Assembly: GCA_003240855.1 (NCBI GenBank)
Contig: QFNN01000063.1
Coordinates: 1-16,743 of the forward strand
Reading direction: 5' to 3'
Source of the DNA: Sphingomonas sanxanigenens
GTDB lineage: Bacteria > Pseudomonadota > Alphaproteobacteria > Sphingomonadales > Sphingomonadaceae
Length of the DNA stretch: 16,743 nucleotides
Positions 1-7,656 of the stretch are shown here, piece after piece (the stretch's first letter is position 1; every line of letters begins with the position of its first letter). The notes beneath the pieces were generated by a model. That model saw only the letters and a program-made list of their open reading frames with translations. It searched no databases and was not told the origin of the DNA. The position numbers and the translations under genes were made by a program.

Positions 1-147
1 ATACTCGTTCAGCCGCGCCGTAAGGTCGGCGTCGATACGCTGCTGGCAGAACGGACAACGCTCGCCGGAATCATCGAGATAGGCCATGCCTGACTTAACC
101 CAGTCACTGTTGCCCAGCCGCCGGATCAGTCCCGCAATGTCTACGTC
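1..147 (-). pseudogene. AAA_13-type ATPase, 5'-truncated fragment (partial at left edge)
   Basis: Read on the minus strand from 147 down to the window edge, the frame gives a peptide with LGNSDWVKSG followed by CPFCQQ. The combination resembles the central region of AAA_13 (COG4694) proteins, the family that includes the RloC anticodon nuclease, in which a CPFC-type motif lies in the middle of a long coiled coil between the two halves of the ATPase. An in-frame TAA at 150-148 closes the frame just upstream of recognisable homology, and no Walker A half is found to its right. The gene therefore appears to have lost its N-terminal half, and an in-frame Met at 87-85 cannot restore it. The rest runs out of the window. 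The family call rests on these short motifs from memory, so it is moderate. Confidence 0.5.
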
Positions 148-343
148 TTAAGCCGGACGGTCAGCCATAGGCGAAACGGGCAACACGGGAGGACCAAGGC
201 ACTTGGGACGAATGGAGCGGGCCACCCGTTGACCGTGCGGCGCACCGAGCCAACTTAGCGGCATTATCTCAGGGACGGCGAAAGAGCTGGCACAAAGGCC
301 CAATCATCCACCTGCGGACAGGAATTGAATCCTATTCCCAAAA
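148..343. other. Non-coding junction between the ATPase fragment and the SOS promoter
   Basis: No recognisable gene lies here. A minus-strand frame with an ATG at 264-262 and a stop at 150-148 would encode 38 residues, but nothing in it was recognised. A TTGACC at 229-234 lacks a convincing -10 partner. The stretch separates the broken AAA_13 fragment from the umuD-like promoter, so an ancestral recombination joint probably lies within it. Confidence 0.4.
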
Positions 344-350
344 GAACAAT

Positions 351-365
351 GTTCCTGCTATGTTC
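351..365 (+). promoter_or_regulatory. LexA (SOS) box GTTC-N7-GTTC
   Basis: GTTC at 351-354 and GTTC at 362-365 are separated by exactly 7 bases (CTGCTAT). This is the direct-repeat LexA operator described for Alphaproteobacteria (GTTC-N7-GTTC, equivalent to GAAC-N7-GAAC). A GAAC at 344-347 forms an additional inverted pair with the first GTTC. The box precedes a umuD-like gene and a umuC segment, which are classic SOS targets. A possible promoter is TTCCCA (335-340), an 18-base spacer and TATGTT (359-364), overlapping the box, which would place the transcript start close to the ATG at 372. The box match is seen directly; the promoter is a weak inference. Confidence 0.7.
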
Positions 366-740
366 TCACGCATGGGCAATTATCAGGGCGACGACACAAC
401 GGGCTTCCAAAGTCCGGCACAGGACTATGTTGAACCAGTCATCGATCTGGCTCAGCTCCTCGATCTGCGCCGTCCGGGCCTGTATCCCGTGCGGGTTGTG
501 GGGCATGAACTACGCGCCCGTGGCATTCACGCGGGCGACATTCTCATTGCAAATGCGGCGGCGGAGCCGACATCGGGCAAGGTGTGCGTCGCGTTCCTGC
601 ATGGCGAAGTGATTCTCGCGACACTGAATCTGAAAGACGAAGATTGGTGGCTTACGCCGTCGAAGGGTTCGCCCGTTCCGGTATGTGACGACGTTGAAAT
701 ATGGGCGATCATAAGCGCCCTCGTGCGTATGCGGGTGTGA
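360..740 (+). CDS. umuD: UmuD-like S24-family protein lacking the catalytic Ser and Lys
   Basis: This is a 126-residue homologue of UmuD, the accessory subunit of polymerase V that is normally activated by self-cleavage. The hallmark GFQSPAQDY follows a Thr14-Gly15 junction where UmuD cuts Cys-Gly, and the LexA-fold core continues through HAGDILIANAAAEP. The usual GDSM motif reads GHEL, placing Glu50 where the nucleophilic Ser should be, and the GEFTVK motif reads GEVILA, placing Ala87 where the general-base Lys should be. Both halves of the dyad are thus missing, and the protein should be unable to cleave itself. The ATG at 360 falls inside the LexA box, so the in-frame ATG at 372 (Met5) is an equally good start and might be leaderless; neither has a clear ribosome-binding site. 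The stop lies 2 bp before the umuC start at 743. Confidence 0.8.
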   Translation: MFSRMGNYQGDDTTGFQSPAQDYVEPVIDLAQLLDLRRPGLYPVRVVGHELRARGIHAGDILIANAAAEPTSGKVCVAFLHGEVILATLNLKDEDWWLTPSKGSPVPVCDDVEIWAIISALVRMRV

Positions 741-742
741 CG

Positions 743-2884
743 ATGTTCGCGCTCATCGATGGAAACAGCTTCTATTGCTCCTGCGAGCGGGCATTCGATC
801 CGACATTGCGCGGCAAGCCGCTCGTCGTCCTGTCCAACAACGACGGCTGCGTGATTGCCCGAACTCAGGAAGCCAAGGAACTCGGCCTCAAGATGGGCGA
901 TCCGTGGCATATCGCGAGCAAGAAGCCGGAACTGAAAAGCGTGCTTTGGAAAAGCTCGAACTATGTCCTCTATGGGGACATGAGCCGTCGCGTGTTCGAC
1001 GTGCTGTCCGGCATGGTTCCGCGTGTCGAGCCGTATTCCATCGACGAAATGTTCATGGACTACACAGGCCTTGAAGGCGACATGACAGAGCGAAGCGTCG
1101 CTATACGGGCTGCTGTTCGCCAAATTGCGAAAATCCCCACCTGCGTCGGCATTGGGCCGACGAAGACGATTGCAAAGCTGGCGAACAAGCTCGCCAAGGC
1201 CGACCGTAGTGGCGTTGGCGTCCTTGATCTTTCGACGGCGGAATCCCGCCGCGAATTTTATCCGCGCGTCGAACTCGGCGACGTGTGGGGTCTGGGCCGT
1301 GCTTCGGTCGCGAAGCTGGCGAAGCTCGGGATTGATAACGTCGCTTCGTTCGTGAGCATGGAGCCGGATTTCGTGCGGGAGACGCTGACGGTTATGGCCC
1401 TGCATCAGCGTACCGTTGAAGCGGATCACGCAAACGCTTCGCGCCGCGAGGCCGAGATAGCGCGCGGGATCATTGCGACAAAACAGGCCTCCGGTATTCT
1501 GGGCGACGGTCGTTTGGCAGATTTGCAGGACGCCAGAGCCGCCAATCTCTTCGATCCTAACGGCCTCTTTCTCGGGGCGCTGCATAAGCGCCCCCTGTTT
1601 TTCAGCGGCGATGCGCCGCTTCTGACATATGCTCGCACCGGGACGGGCAAGGGCCGAGATTTCATCCTTCCCAATCTGGCGCACAGCCGTAACCGCTCGC
1701 TGGTCGTCATCGACCTGAAGGACGGAGAAAACTGCTGGGCGAGCCATGACCATCGGCGCGACAATCTCGGTCACGAGATTGTCTATCTCAATCCGTTCGG
1801 GCTGCACGGCCTGCCGAATGCGCGGATCAATCCGTTGCATACGCTCATCGACATCGTTCGCTCAGGCGAACAGATCGACACCGAAGCCGACGAGATTGCC
1901 CATATTCTCATCCCGCCATCGCCCAAGGATCAGAACGGAGATTGGGTTGGAAGCGGCGCTCGCCGGATGCTCGCGCTTCGGATGGAATATCTGGCGCTGT
2001 TCGAGCCGGAGCTTTGCAATCTCGGCGGTCTGTGGCGCTTCGTAAATTCATCGACGATGGATACGGACATGGCGTTCGCCATGATGACGACCTGCGGCGT
2101 CGAGGGTATCGAGCGCCGCGCCCATGCCGTGCAGGCGACGGCGGTGAGTGCGCCCAAGCAGCAGGAAGCCTATAATTCTGCCTGCATCGACGCGCTCAAC
2201 GTATTCGAGCCGGGGAAAAGTCTCGAACGCGCCACTGCCGCTCACGATGTCAATCTCGCGGCGCTGAAGCACAAGCCGCACACCGTCTATCTCATGGCCC
2301 CGAGCGGCAAGCTGAGCGCCGTCGCGCCGTGGGTCAGCCTCATCGTCTGCCATCTAATCGAAACCGTCGCACGGGAACGCGGCTCGGTTCCAACAACTCT
2401 CATCCTCGACGAGTTTCCCCAGCTTCCGCCATCGAAGAGCATAACCAAAATGCTTCACTTGTATCGCGGCAAGGGCTTGCAGCCGTGGATTTTCGCGCAG
2501 GGTCGCCATTCACTCGAAGCGAAATGGTCGCGCGAAGCGGTCAAGGATTTCGAGGATATGGCGGCGATTTTCAACACGAGCTGTGTCGCTGACCCTGACC
2601 TCATGTCCGACATCGAAAAGTGGAGCGGCAACCGCACGGTGCTGATGCACGGCATGAACCGCAGCGGTGGAACGGTCGAGTCCGCCGGGGCCAATCTTGG
2701 CGAGAGCAAGCGCGCGGTCATGCAGTCGGAAGATATACTCGCAGTCGGAGACGGTCGGCAAATCATCCGCGTGGCGGGGACGCCTCATCTCTTCGACTGC
2801 GAGCGCGTTCCCTTCTTCATGGTCGATCCGTGGAAATTGCAAATCCGCGATGTTCGCGATCTGCACAAGGGAACCGGAAAATGA
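743..2884 (+). CDS. In-frame fusion: UmuC catalytic half joined to a VirD4/TraG-like DNA-transfer ATPase
   Basis: The 713-residue frame begins as a textbook UmuC (MFALIDGNSFYCSCERAF), with metal-binding Asp6 and the SIDE motif Asp101-Glu102 at E. coli numbering, followed by the fingers/palm and helix-hairpin segment (GDVWGLG). Homology stops near residue 217. The little finger and clamp-binding tail of a normal polymerase of about 425 residues are absent. From residue 218 the frame is a VirD4/TraG-type coupling ATPase: GLFLGALHKRPLFF, Walker A ARTGTGKG (297-304), FILPNL, VVIDLKDGE and Walker B LILDEF (about 553-558). No membrane helix is visible, whereas classic VirD4 proteins have N-terminal ones. 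An in-frame ATG at 1394 sits exactly at the joint and could start the ATPase alone; a GGGAG at 1377-1381 is 12 bases upstream. No stop or frameshift interrupts the junction. The gene starts 2 bp after the umuD-like gene, so it probably shares the SOS promoter. Confidence 0.85.
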   Translation: MFALIDGNSFYCSCERAFDPTLRGKPLVVLSNNDGCVIARTQEAKELGLKMGDPWHIASKKPELKSVLWKSSNYVLYGDMSRRVFDVLSGMVPRVEPYSIDEMFMDYTGLEGDMTERSVAIRAAVRQIAKIPTCVGIGPTKTIAKLANKLAKADRSGVGVLDLSTAESRREFYPRVELGDVWGLGRASVAKLAKLGIDNVASFVSMEPDFVRETLTVMALHQRTVEADHANASRREAEIARGIIATKQASGILGDGRLADLQDARAANLFDPNGLFLGALHKRPLFFSGDAPLLTYARTGTGKGRDFILPNLAHSRNRSLVVIDLKDGENCWASHDHRRDNLGHEIVYLNPFGLHGLPNARINPLHTLIDIVRSGEQIDTEADEIAHILIPPSPKDQNGDWVGSGARRMLALRMEYLALFEPELCNLGGLWRFVNSSTMDTDMAFAMMTTCGVEGIERRAHAVQATAVSAPKQQEAYNSACIDALNVFEPGKSLERATAAHDVNLAALKHKPHTVYLMAPSGKLSAVAPWVSLIVCHLIETVARERGSVPTTLILDEFPQLPPSKSITKMLHLYRGKGLQPWIFAQGRHSLEAKWSREAVKDFEDMAAIFNTSCVADPDLMSDIEKWSGNRTVLMHGMNRSGGTVESAGANLGESKRAVMQSEDILAVGDGRQIIRVAGTPHLFDCERVPFFMVDPWKLQIRDVRDLHKGTGK

Positions 2885-3273
2885 TTGGGGACGGTGCTGC
2901 GGCCCGCGCGATCAGCCCGCGATTTGCCTCTGCAAGCGTGGCGCAATCCGCGCCTGCCACCGTTTCATCTGAACGCGCAGCCGAGGTCAGCGCAAAGGCC
3001 GAGCGCGTGACCGCAAGGGCAGAAGCGCATTTTGAAAAGCATCGCCAGCTCTGGACCAACCGTCAGTACGGGCAATTTCTCGCCCGTGATGGCGAGCGCA
3101 TGGAATTCCGCCCGAATGGCATGGTCGATGATCGCAAAGCGCATCTGATGCGGGCTGCGGATCATCTGGTGAGGCAGAAACAGGCCATGCGGCTGGCGCT
3201 CATAGATCGAGCAGCCAGCAACCTTCAAACAGGTCGGAGCGGAAAGGAAAGGCAGTCCGGCATAGGTCGCTAA
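2881..3273 (+). CDS. Small basic protein of unknown function, coupled to the VirD4-like gene
   Basis: The 130-residue protein starts at an ATG overlapping the stop of the upstream ATPase frame (ATGA, 4 bp), which indicates translational coupling and makes this start convincing even though the frame stays open further upstream. The first 45 residues are Ala/Ser-rich and low in complexity. The middle, about residues 45-110, is strongly helical and charged (HFEKHRQLWTNRQYGQFLAR and MRAADHLVRQKQAMRLALID). There is no signal peptide, membrane segment or recognised motif. Its position suggests an accessory function to the DNA-transfer ATPase, but that is only guilt by association. I do not recognise the family. 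Confidence 0.65.
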   Translation: MIGDGAAARAISPRFASASVAQSAPATVSSERAAEVSAKAERVTARAEAHFEKHRQLWTNRQYGQFLARDGERMEFRPNGMVDDRKAHLMRAADHLVRQKQAMRLALIDRAASNLQTGRSGKERQSGIGR

Positions 3274-3277
3274 AGTA

Positions 3278-3291
3278 AAAATGCGCATTTT
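3278..3291. repeat. Perfect 14-bp palindrome in an AT-rich spacer
   Basis: AAAATGCGCATTTT reads identically on both strands and begins 5 bp after the preceding stop codon (3271-3273). The surroundings are much richer in A and T than the neighbouring genes. It could be an operator for a dimeric regulator or for the small protein encoded at 3494. It lies just upstream of a candidate -35 element. It has no U tract, so it is not a good terminator. Confidence 0.5.
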
Positions 3292-3292
3292 A

Positions 3293-3320
3293 TTGATAAA
3301 TCGAAACAAAATATGCTAAT
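3293..3320 (+). promoter_or_regulatory. Candidate promoter for the recombinase operon
   Basis: TTGATA (3293-3298), a 16-base spacer and GCTAAT (3315-3320) give a moderate sigma-70-like match in the most AT-rich stretch of the element. It would drive the 113-residue gene and the recombinase with a leader of roughly 170 bases. The 3321-3493 interval contains no other recognised feature. The palindrome at 3278-3291 lies immediately upstream, a possible control site. Confidence 0.35.
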
Positions 3321-3493
3321 CTGATTGTGGGGGTTGTGCATATCTTTGCCAACGGCAAATCCGAAATCCACATGCCCTACGCGATGGTTCGGAAGCGTTG
3401 TCTCCAACACCTCGCTAATCACTAAAATTATTAGAGCATGGGAGGTCAATCCCCCCAGCTGAATGACGGTTACTTTCTAAATCGGACTCTCTC

Positions 3494-3831
3494 ATGGCTC
3501 AATCGAGCGCCGCTATAGCGGCGGGGACGGGTTTGATGAAGATGTGGCCACCGGAAGAAATGCAGGAGCTTCGCAATGAAATTGCGAGCGCTGCTATTTC
3601 TCAAGAGCGGATTGACCTGCTTATTCATTTCCTCGATTCAGTCGCGATGTCTTTCATTGACCAGCGATTCAAAAAATCATCCGTCCAATTGTCACTTTCC
3701 GAACGCGCAAACTATGCTTTTAAAGGCGAGGAAAGTCGTGCTAACCTGCCGGAATCCGATGTTTCGGAGCTTGTTGACCTCCATGGGGAGGGCGCGATCA
3801 ACACCAAGGGCCGTAAGAGGCAGTTAGCGCC

Positions 3832-3835
<4 letters not shown>
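3494..3835 (+). CDS. Small protein of unknown function preceding the serine recombinase
   Basis: This 113-residue soluble protein ends in an ATGA overlap with the recombinase start, so the two are translationally coupled. It shows amphipathic helical stretches (PEEMQELRNEIASAAISQER and IDLLIHFLDSVAMSF), a polar linker and a basic tail (KGRKRQLAP). It has no membrane segment and no obvious helix-turn-helix that I can name. The start at 3494 lacks a clear ribosome-binding site, and the in-frame ATG at 3536, preceded by GGGACGG, is an alternative. Small genes coupled to serine integrases sometimes encode recombination directionality factors, but nothing in this sequence proves that. Confidence 0.6.
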
Positions 3836-5550
<1,715 letters not shown>

Positions 5551-5559
5551 ATTGAGGGC

Positions 5560-5940
5560 ATGAAATATTCGGGAATCCCCACGTCTCCGGCCTCCGCCGC
5601 GCTTCAGGCTCCCCCGATCGCGCATGCCCGCTTCGCGATCGGCGATGTGGTCCGCCATCGAATCTTCGATTTTCGCGGCGTCGTGTTCGACATCGATCCG
5701 GTCTTTGCGAACAGCGACGAATGGTATGATTCGATCCCCGAGGATGTCCGCCCGGCGAAGGATCAGCCTTTCTACCATCTGCTCGCCGAAAATGGCGACA
5801 GCAGCTATGTCGCTTATGTCAGCCAGCAAAATCTGGTGCGCGAGGATGATGGCGAACCCGTCTATCACCCCGCCATTGCGGGGCTGTTCGATGATTATCG
5901 CGACGGCCGCTACAGCCTGCGCCGCGAGCATCGCCACTGA
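5560..5940 (+). CDS. hspQ: Heat shock protein HspQ (YccV-like, hemimethylated-DNA-binding fold)
   Basis: The 126-residue protein matches the HspQ/YccV family: FAIGDVVRHRIFDFRGVVFDIDP near the N-terminus, then PFYHLLAEN and YVAYVSQQNLV, the conserved beta-barrel core. In E. coli HspQ is a heat-shock protein that binds hemimethylated oriC DNA, affects DnaA and acts as a specificity factor for Lon. The core begins at about residue 24, and the Pro/Ala-rich N-terminal extension makes it longer than the roughly 105-residue E. coli protein. The C-terminal RREHRH tail is basic. The gene is the first core gene beyond the tRNA, and its promoter overlaps the artificial 3' tail of the recombinase frame. 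Confidence 0.85.
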   Translation: MKYSGIPTSPASAALQAPPIAHARFAIGDVVRHRIFDFRGVVFDIDPVFANSDEWYDSIPEDVRPAKDQPFYHLLAENGDSSYVAYVSQQNLVREDDGEPVYHPAIAGLFDDYRDGRYSLRREHRH

Positions 5941-5976
5941 TCCGGCCTCTGGCGGCGGGCGCTGATTGAGTTCGCA

Positions 5977-5999
5977 CGCCCGCATGGCTAGGGCGGGCG
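5977..5999 (+). terminator. Hairpin between hspQ and pgi, possible terminator or leader structure
   Basis: CGCCCGC (5977-5983) and GCGGGCG (5993-5999) form a 7-bp GC stem with a 9-base loop, 37 bp after the hspQ stop. No T tract follows. A TTGAGT (5966-5971), 17-base spacer, TAGGGC (5989-5994) promoter for pgi would overlap it. Either role is possible and neither is secure. Confidence 0.35.
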
Positions 6000-6024
6000 C
6001 GCAACCATGTTTGGAGTGCGTGCA

Positions 6025-7527
6025 ATGGCCGACAGCGCGACGATCAGGATCCGGATTGCGGGCCATCAGCCCGGGCGGATCGAGAAATTGTTCGAGAGCG
6101 AGGCGGACCGCCTGTTGCGGCTGACGCTGAACGAAGGATCGATCTTCTTCGACTGGTCCAAGACGCATCTCGATGCCGCGCTGATCGCCGACTATGCGGA
6201 GCTTGCGGCGGCCTGCGGGCTGGCGGCGAAGCGCGACCTGCTGTTTGCTGGCGGCATCGTCAACCCGAGCGAGGGGCGCGCCGCCGAGCATCCCGCCGAG
6301 CGCGGCGAGGGCGCGCCCGAAAGCGTGGCGCGCGCGCGCCATTTCCATGCGCGCATGCGCTCCCTGATCGACGCGATCGAGGCCGAGGCGTTCGGGCCGA
6401 TCCGCCATATCCTTCATGTCGGCATTGGCGGATCGGCGCTTGGCCCCGATCTGCTCGTCGATGCGCTGGGGCGCGACGCCGGGCGCTACGATGTCGCGGT
6501 GGTCTCCAACGTCGATGGCGCCGCGCTGGAGGAAGTGTTCAAGCGCTTCGATCCTTCGGCGACCCTGCTGGCCGTCGCATCCAAGACCTTCACCACCACC
6601 GAGACGATGCTCAACGCGACGAGCGCGCTGCAGTGGATGGCCGAAGGCGGAGCCGAGGATCCCTATGGCCGCGTCGTCGCGCTGACCGCCGCACCCGATA
6701 AGGCGGTCGAATGGGGCGTCGATGAGACGCGTGTGCTGCCTTTCGCCGAGAGCGTCGGCGGCCGCTATTCGCTCTGGTCGTCGATCGGCTTTCCGGCTGC
6801 GCTGGCGCTTGGCTGGGACGCCTTTGAAAGCCTGCTGGAGGGGGCGGCGGCGATGGATCGCCATTTCCGCCTTGCCGAGCCGACGCGCAATGCGCCGATG
6901 ATCGCCGCCTTCGTCGACCAATATTATGCGCAGGTGCGCGGCTGCGAGACACGCGCGGTCTTTGCCTATGACGAAAGGTTGCGCCTGCTGCCCTCCTATC
7001 TCCAGCAGTTGGAGATGGAATCGAACGGCAAGTCGGCGACGATCGACGATAGGCGCCTCGACCAGCCGAGCGCGCCGATTACCTGGGGCAGCGTGGGGAC
7101 CGATGCGCAGCATGCGGTGTTCCAGCTCCTTCATCAGGGCACGCATCTTGTCCCCGTCGAGTTCATCGCGGCGATCGAGGCCGATCACGGGCTGGACGAC
7201 GATCATCACCGCACCCTGCTCAACAATTGCTTCGGGCAGGGCGCGGCGCTGATGACCGGGCGGCCCAGCGACGACATGGCGCGCAACTATGACGGCGATC
7301 GTCCGTCCTCGACGATCCTGCTCGATCGCGTCGATCCGGCGACGCTGGGCGCTCTCATCGCCTTCTACGAGCACCGCACCTTCGTGAACGCCGTGCTGCT
7401 GGGCATCAATCCGTTCGACCAGTTCGGCGTGGAGCTGGGCAAGGAAATCGCCAGGTCGATCGGCAGCGAGGATCCTTCGCGCTTCGATCCCTCGACGCGC
7501 GGGCTCGTCGAACGGGCGTTTGGTTGA
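6025..7527 (+). CDS. pgi: Glucose-6-phosphate isomerase
   Basis: This cytosolic enzyme interconverts glucose 6-phosphate and fructose 6-phosphate. The 500-residue protein carries both family signatures: VGGRYSLWSSIGFP and FDQFGVELGKEIA. Catalytic residues fall at Glu332 (LEMESNGK), His363 (GTDAQHAVFQLLHQGT) and Lys473 (GVELGKE). The phosphate-binding HVGIGGSALGP and ASKTFTTTET loops are present. The start at 6025 is chosen because a GGAG (6013-6016) lies 8 bases upstream; an earlier in-frame ATG at 6007 lies before that site. Length agrees with other alphaproteobacterial enzymes, shorter than the 549 residues of E. coli. Many sphingomonads use the Entner-Doudoroff route, where Pgi mainly serves to recycle fructose 6-phosphate; that is general knowledge, not shown here. 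Confidence 0.95.
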   Translation: MADSATIRIRIAGHQPGRIEKLFESEADRLLRLTLNEGSIFFDWSKTHLDAALIADYAELAAACGLAAKRDLLFAGGIVNPSEGRAAEHPAERGEGAPESVARARHFHARMRSLIDAIEAEAFGPIRHILHVGIGGSALGPDLLVDALGRDAGRYDVAVVSNVDGAALEEVFKRFDPSATLLAVASKTFTTTETMLNATSALQWMAEGGAEDPYGRVVALTAAPDKAVEWGVDETRVLPFAESVGGRYSLWSSIGFPAALALGWDAFESLLEGAAAMDRHFRLAEPTRNAPMIAAFVDQYYAQVRGCETRAVFAYDERLRLLPSYLQQLEMESNGKSATIDDRRLDQPSAPITWGSVGTDAQHAVFQLLHQGTHLVPVEFIAAIEADHGLDDDHHRTLLNNCFGQGAALMTGRPSDDMARNYDGDRPSSTILLDRVDPATLGALIAFYEHRTFVNAVLLGINPFDQFGVELGKEIARSIGSEDPSRFDPSTRGLVERAFG

Positions 7528-7535
7528 GTTGCGGC

Positions 7536-7552
7536 GGCGCCCCGGCGCCTTT
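7536..7552 (+). terminator. Short hairpin after pgi, possible intrinsic terminator
   Basis: GGCGC (7536-7540), loop CCCG, GCGCC (7545-7549) is followed by TTT (7550-7552), 8 bases after the pgi stop. The stem is short and the T run minimal, so termination would be inefficient. Confidence 0.35.
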
Positions 7553-7601
7553 GAACATGCCGCGATCGCGCATTCGATCAGTCTGATCGAGACAAGCGTC
7601 T

Positions 7602-7630
7602 TTGCGGAAGCGGTCGCGGCACCCTAGATC
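7602..7630 (+). promoter_or_regulatory. Promoter of the glutathione reductase gene
   Basis: TTGCGG (7602-7607), a 17-base spacer and TAGATC (7625-7630) give good sigma-70 spacing. A start at about 7637 would leave a short leader containing the TTTGGAG ribosome-binding site (7644-7650). The -10 resembles the TAGATT proposed for hspQ. Confidence 0.5.
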
Positions 7631-7656
7631 GCGGCGAAACCGGTTTGGAGATGGCG

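Noticed and set aside
527..1840. 437-codon minus-strand open frame
   Set aside because: It lies antisense to the umuD/umuC segment, which has clear catalytic motifs; the translation shows no family features.
3415..3434. CTAAT/ATTAG inverted repeat
   Set aside because: The arms are only 5 bp with a 10-base loop in AT-rich DNA, which is expected by chance.
1..3800. A second copy of the tRNA-Ser 3' end as attR
   Set aside because: Scanning for the GGTGGGATTCGAACCC segment and its neighbours found none; the distal end is probably outside the window.
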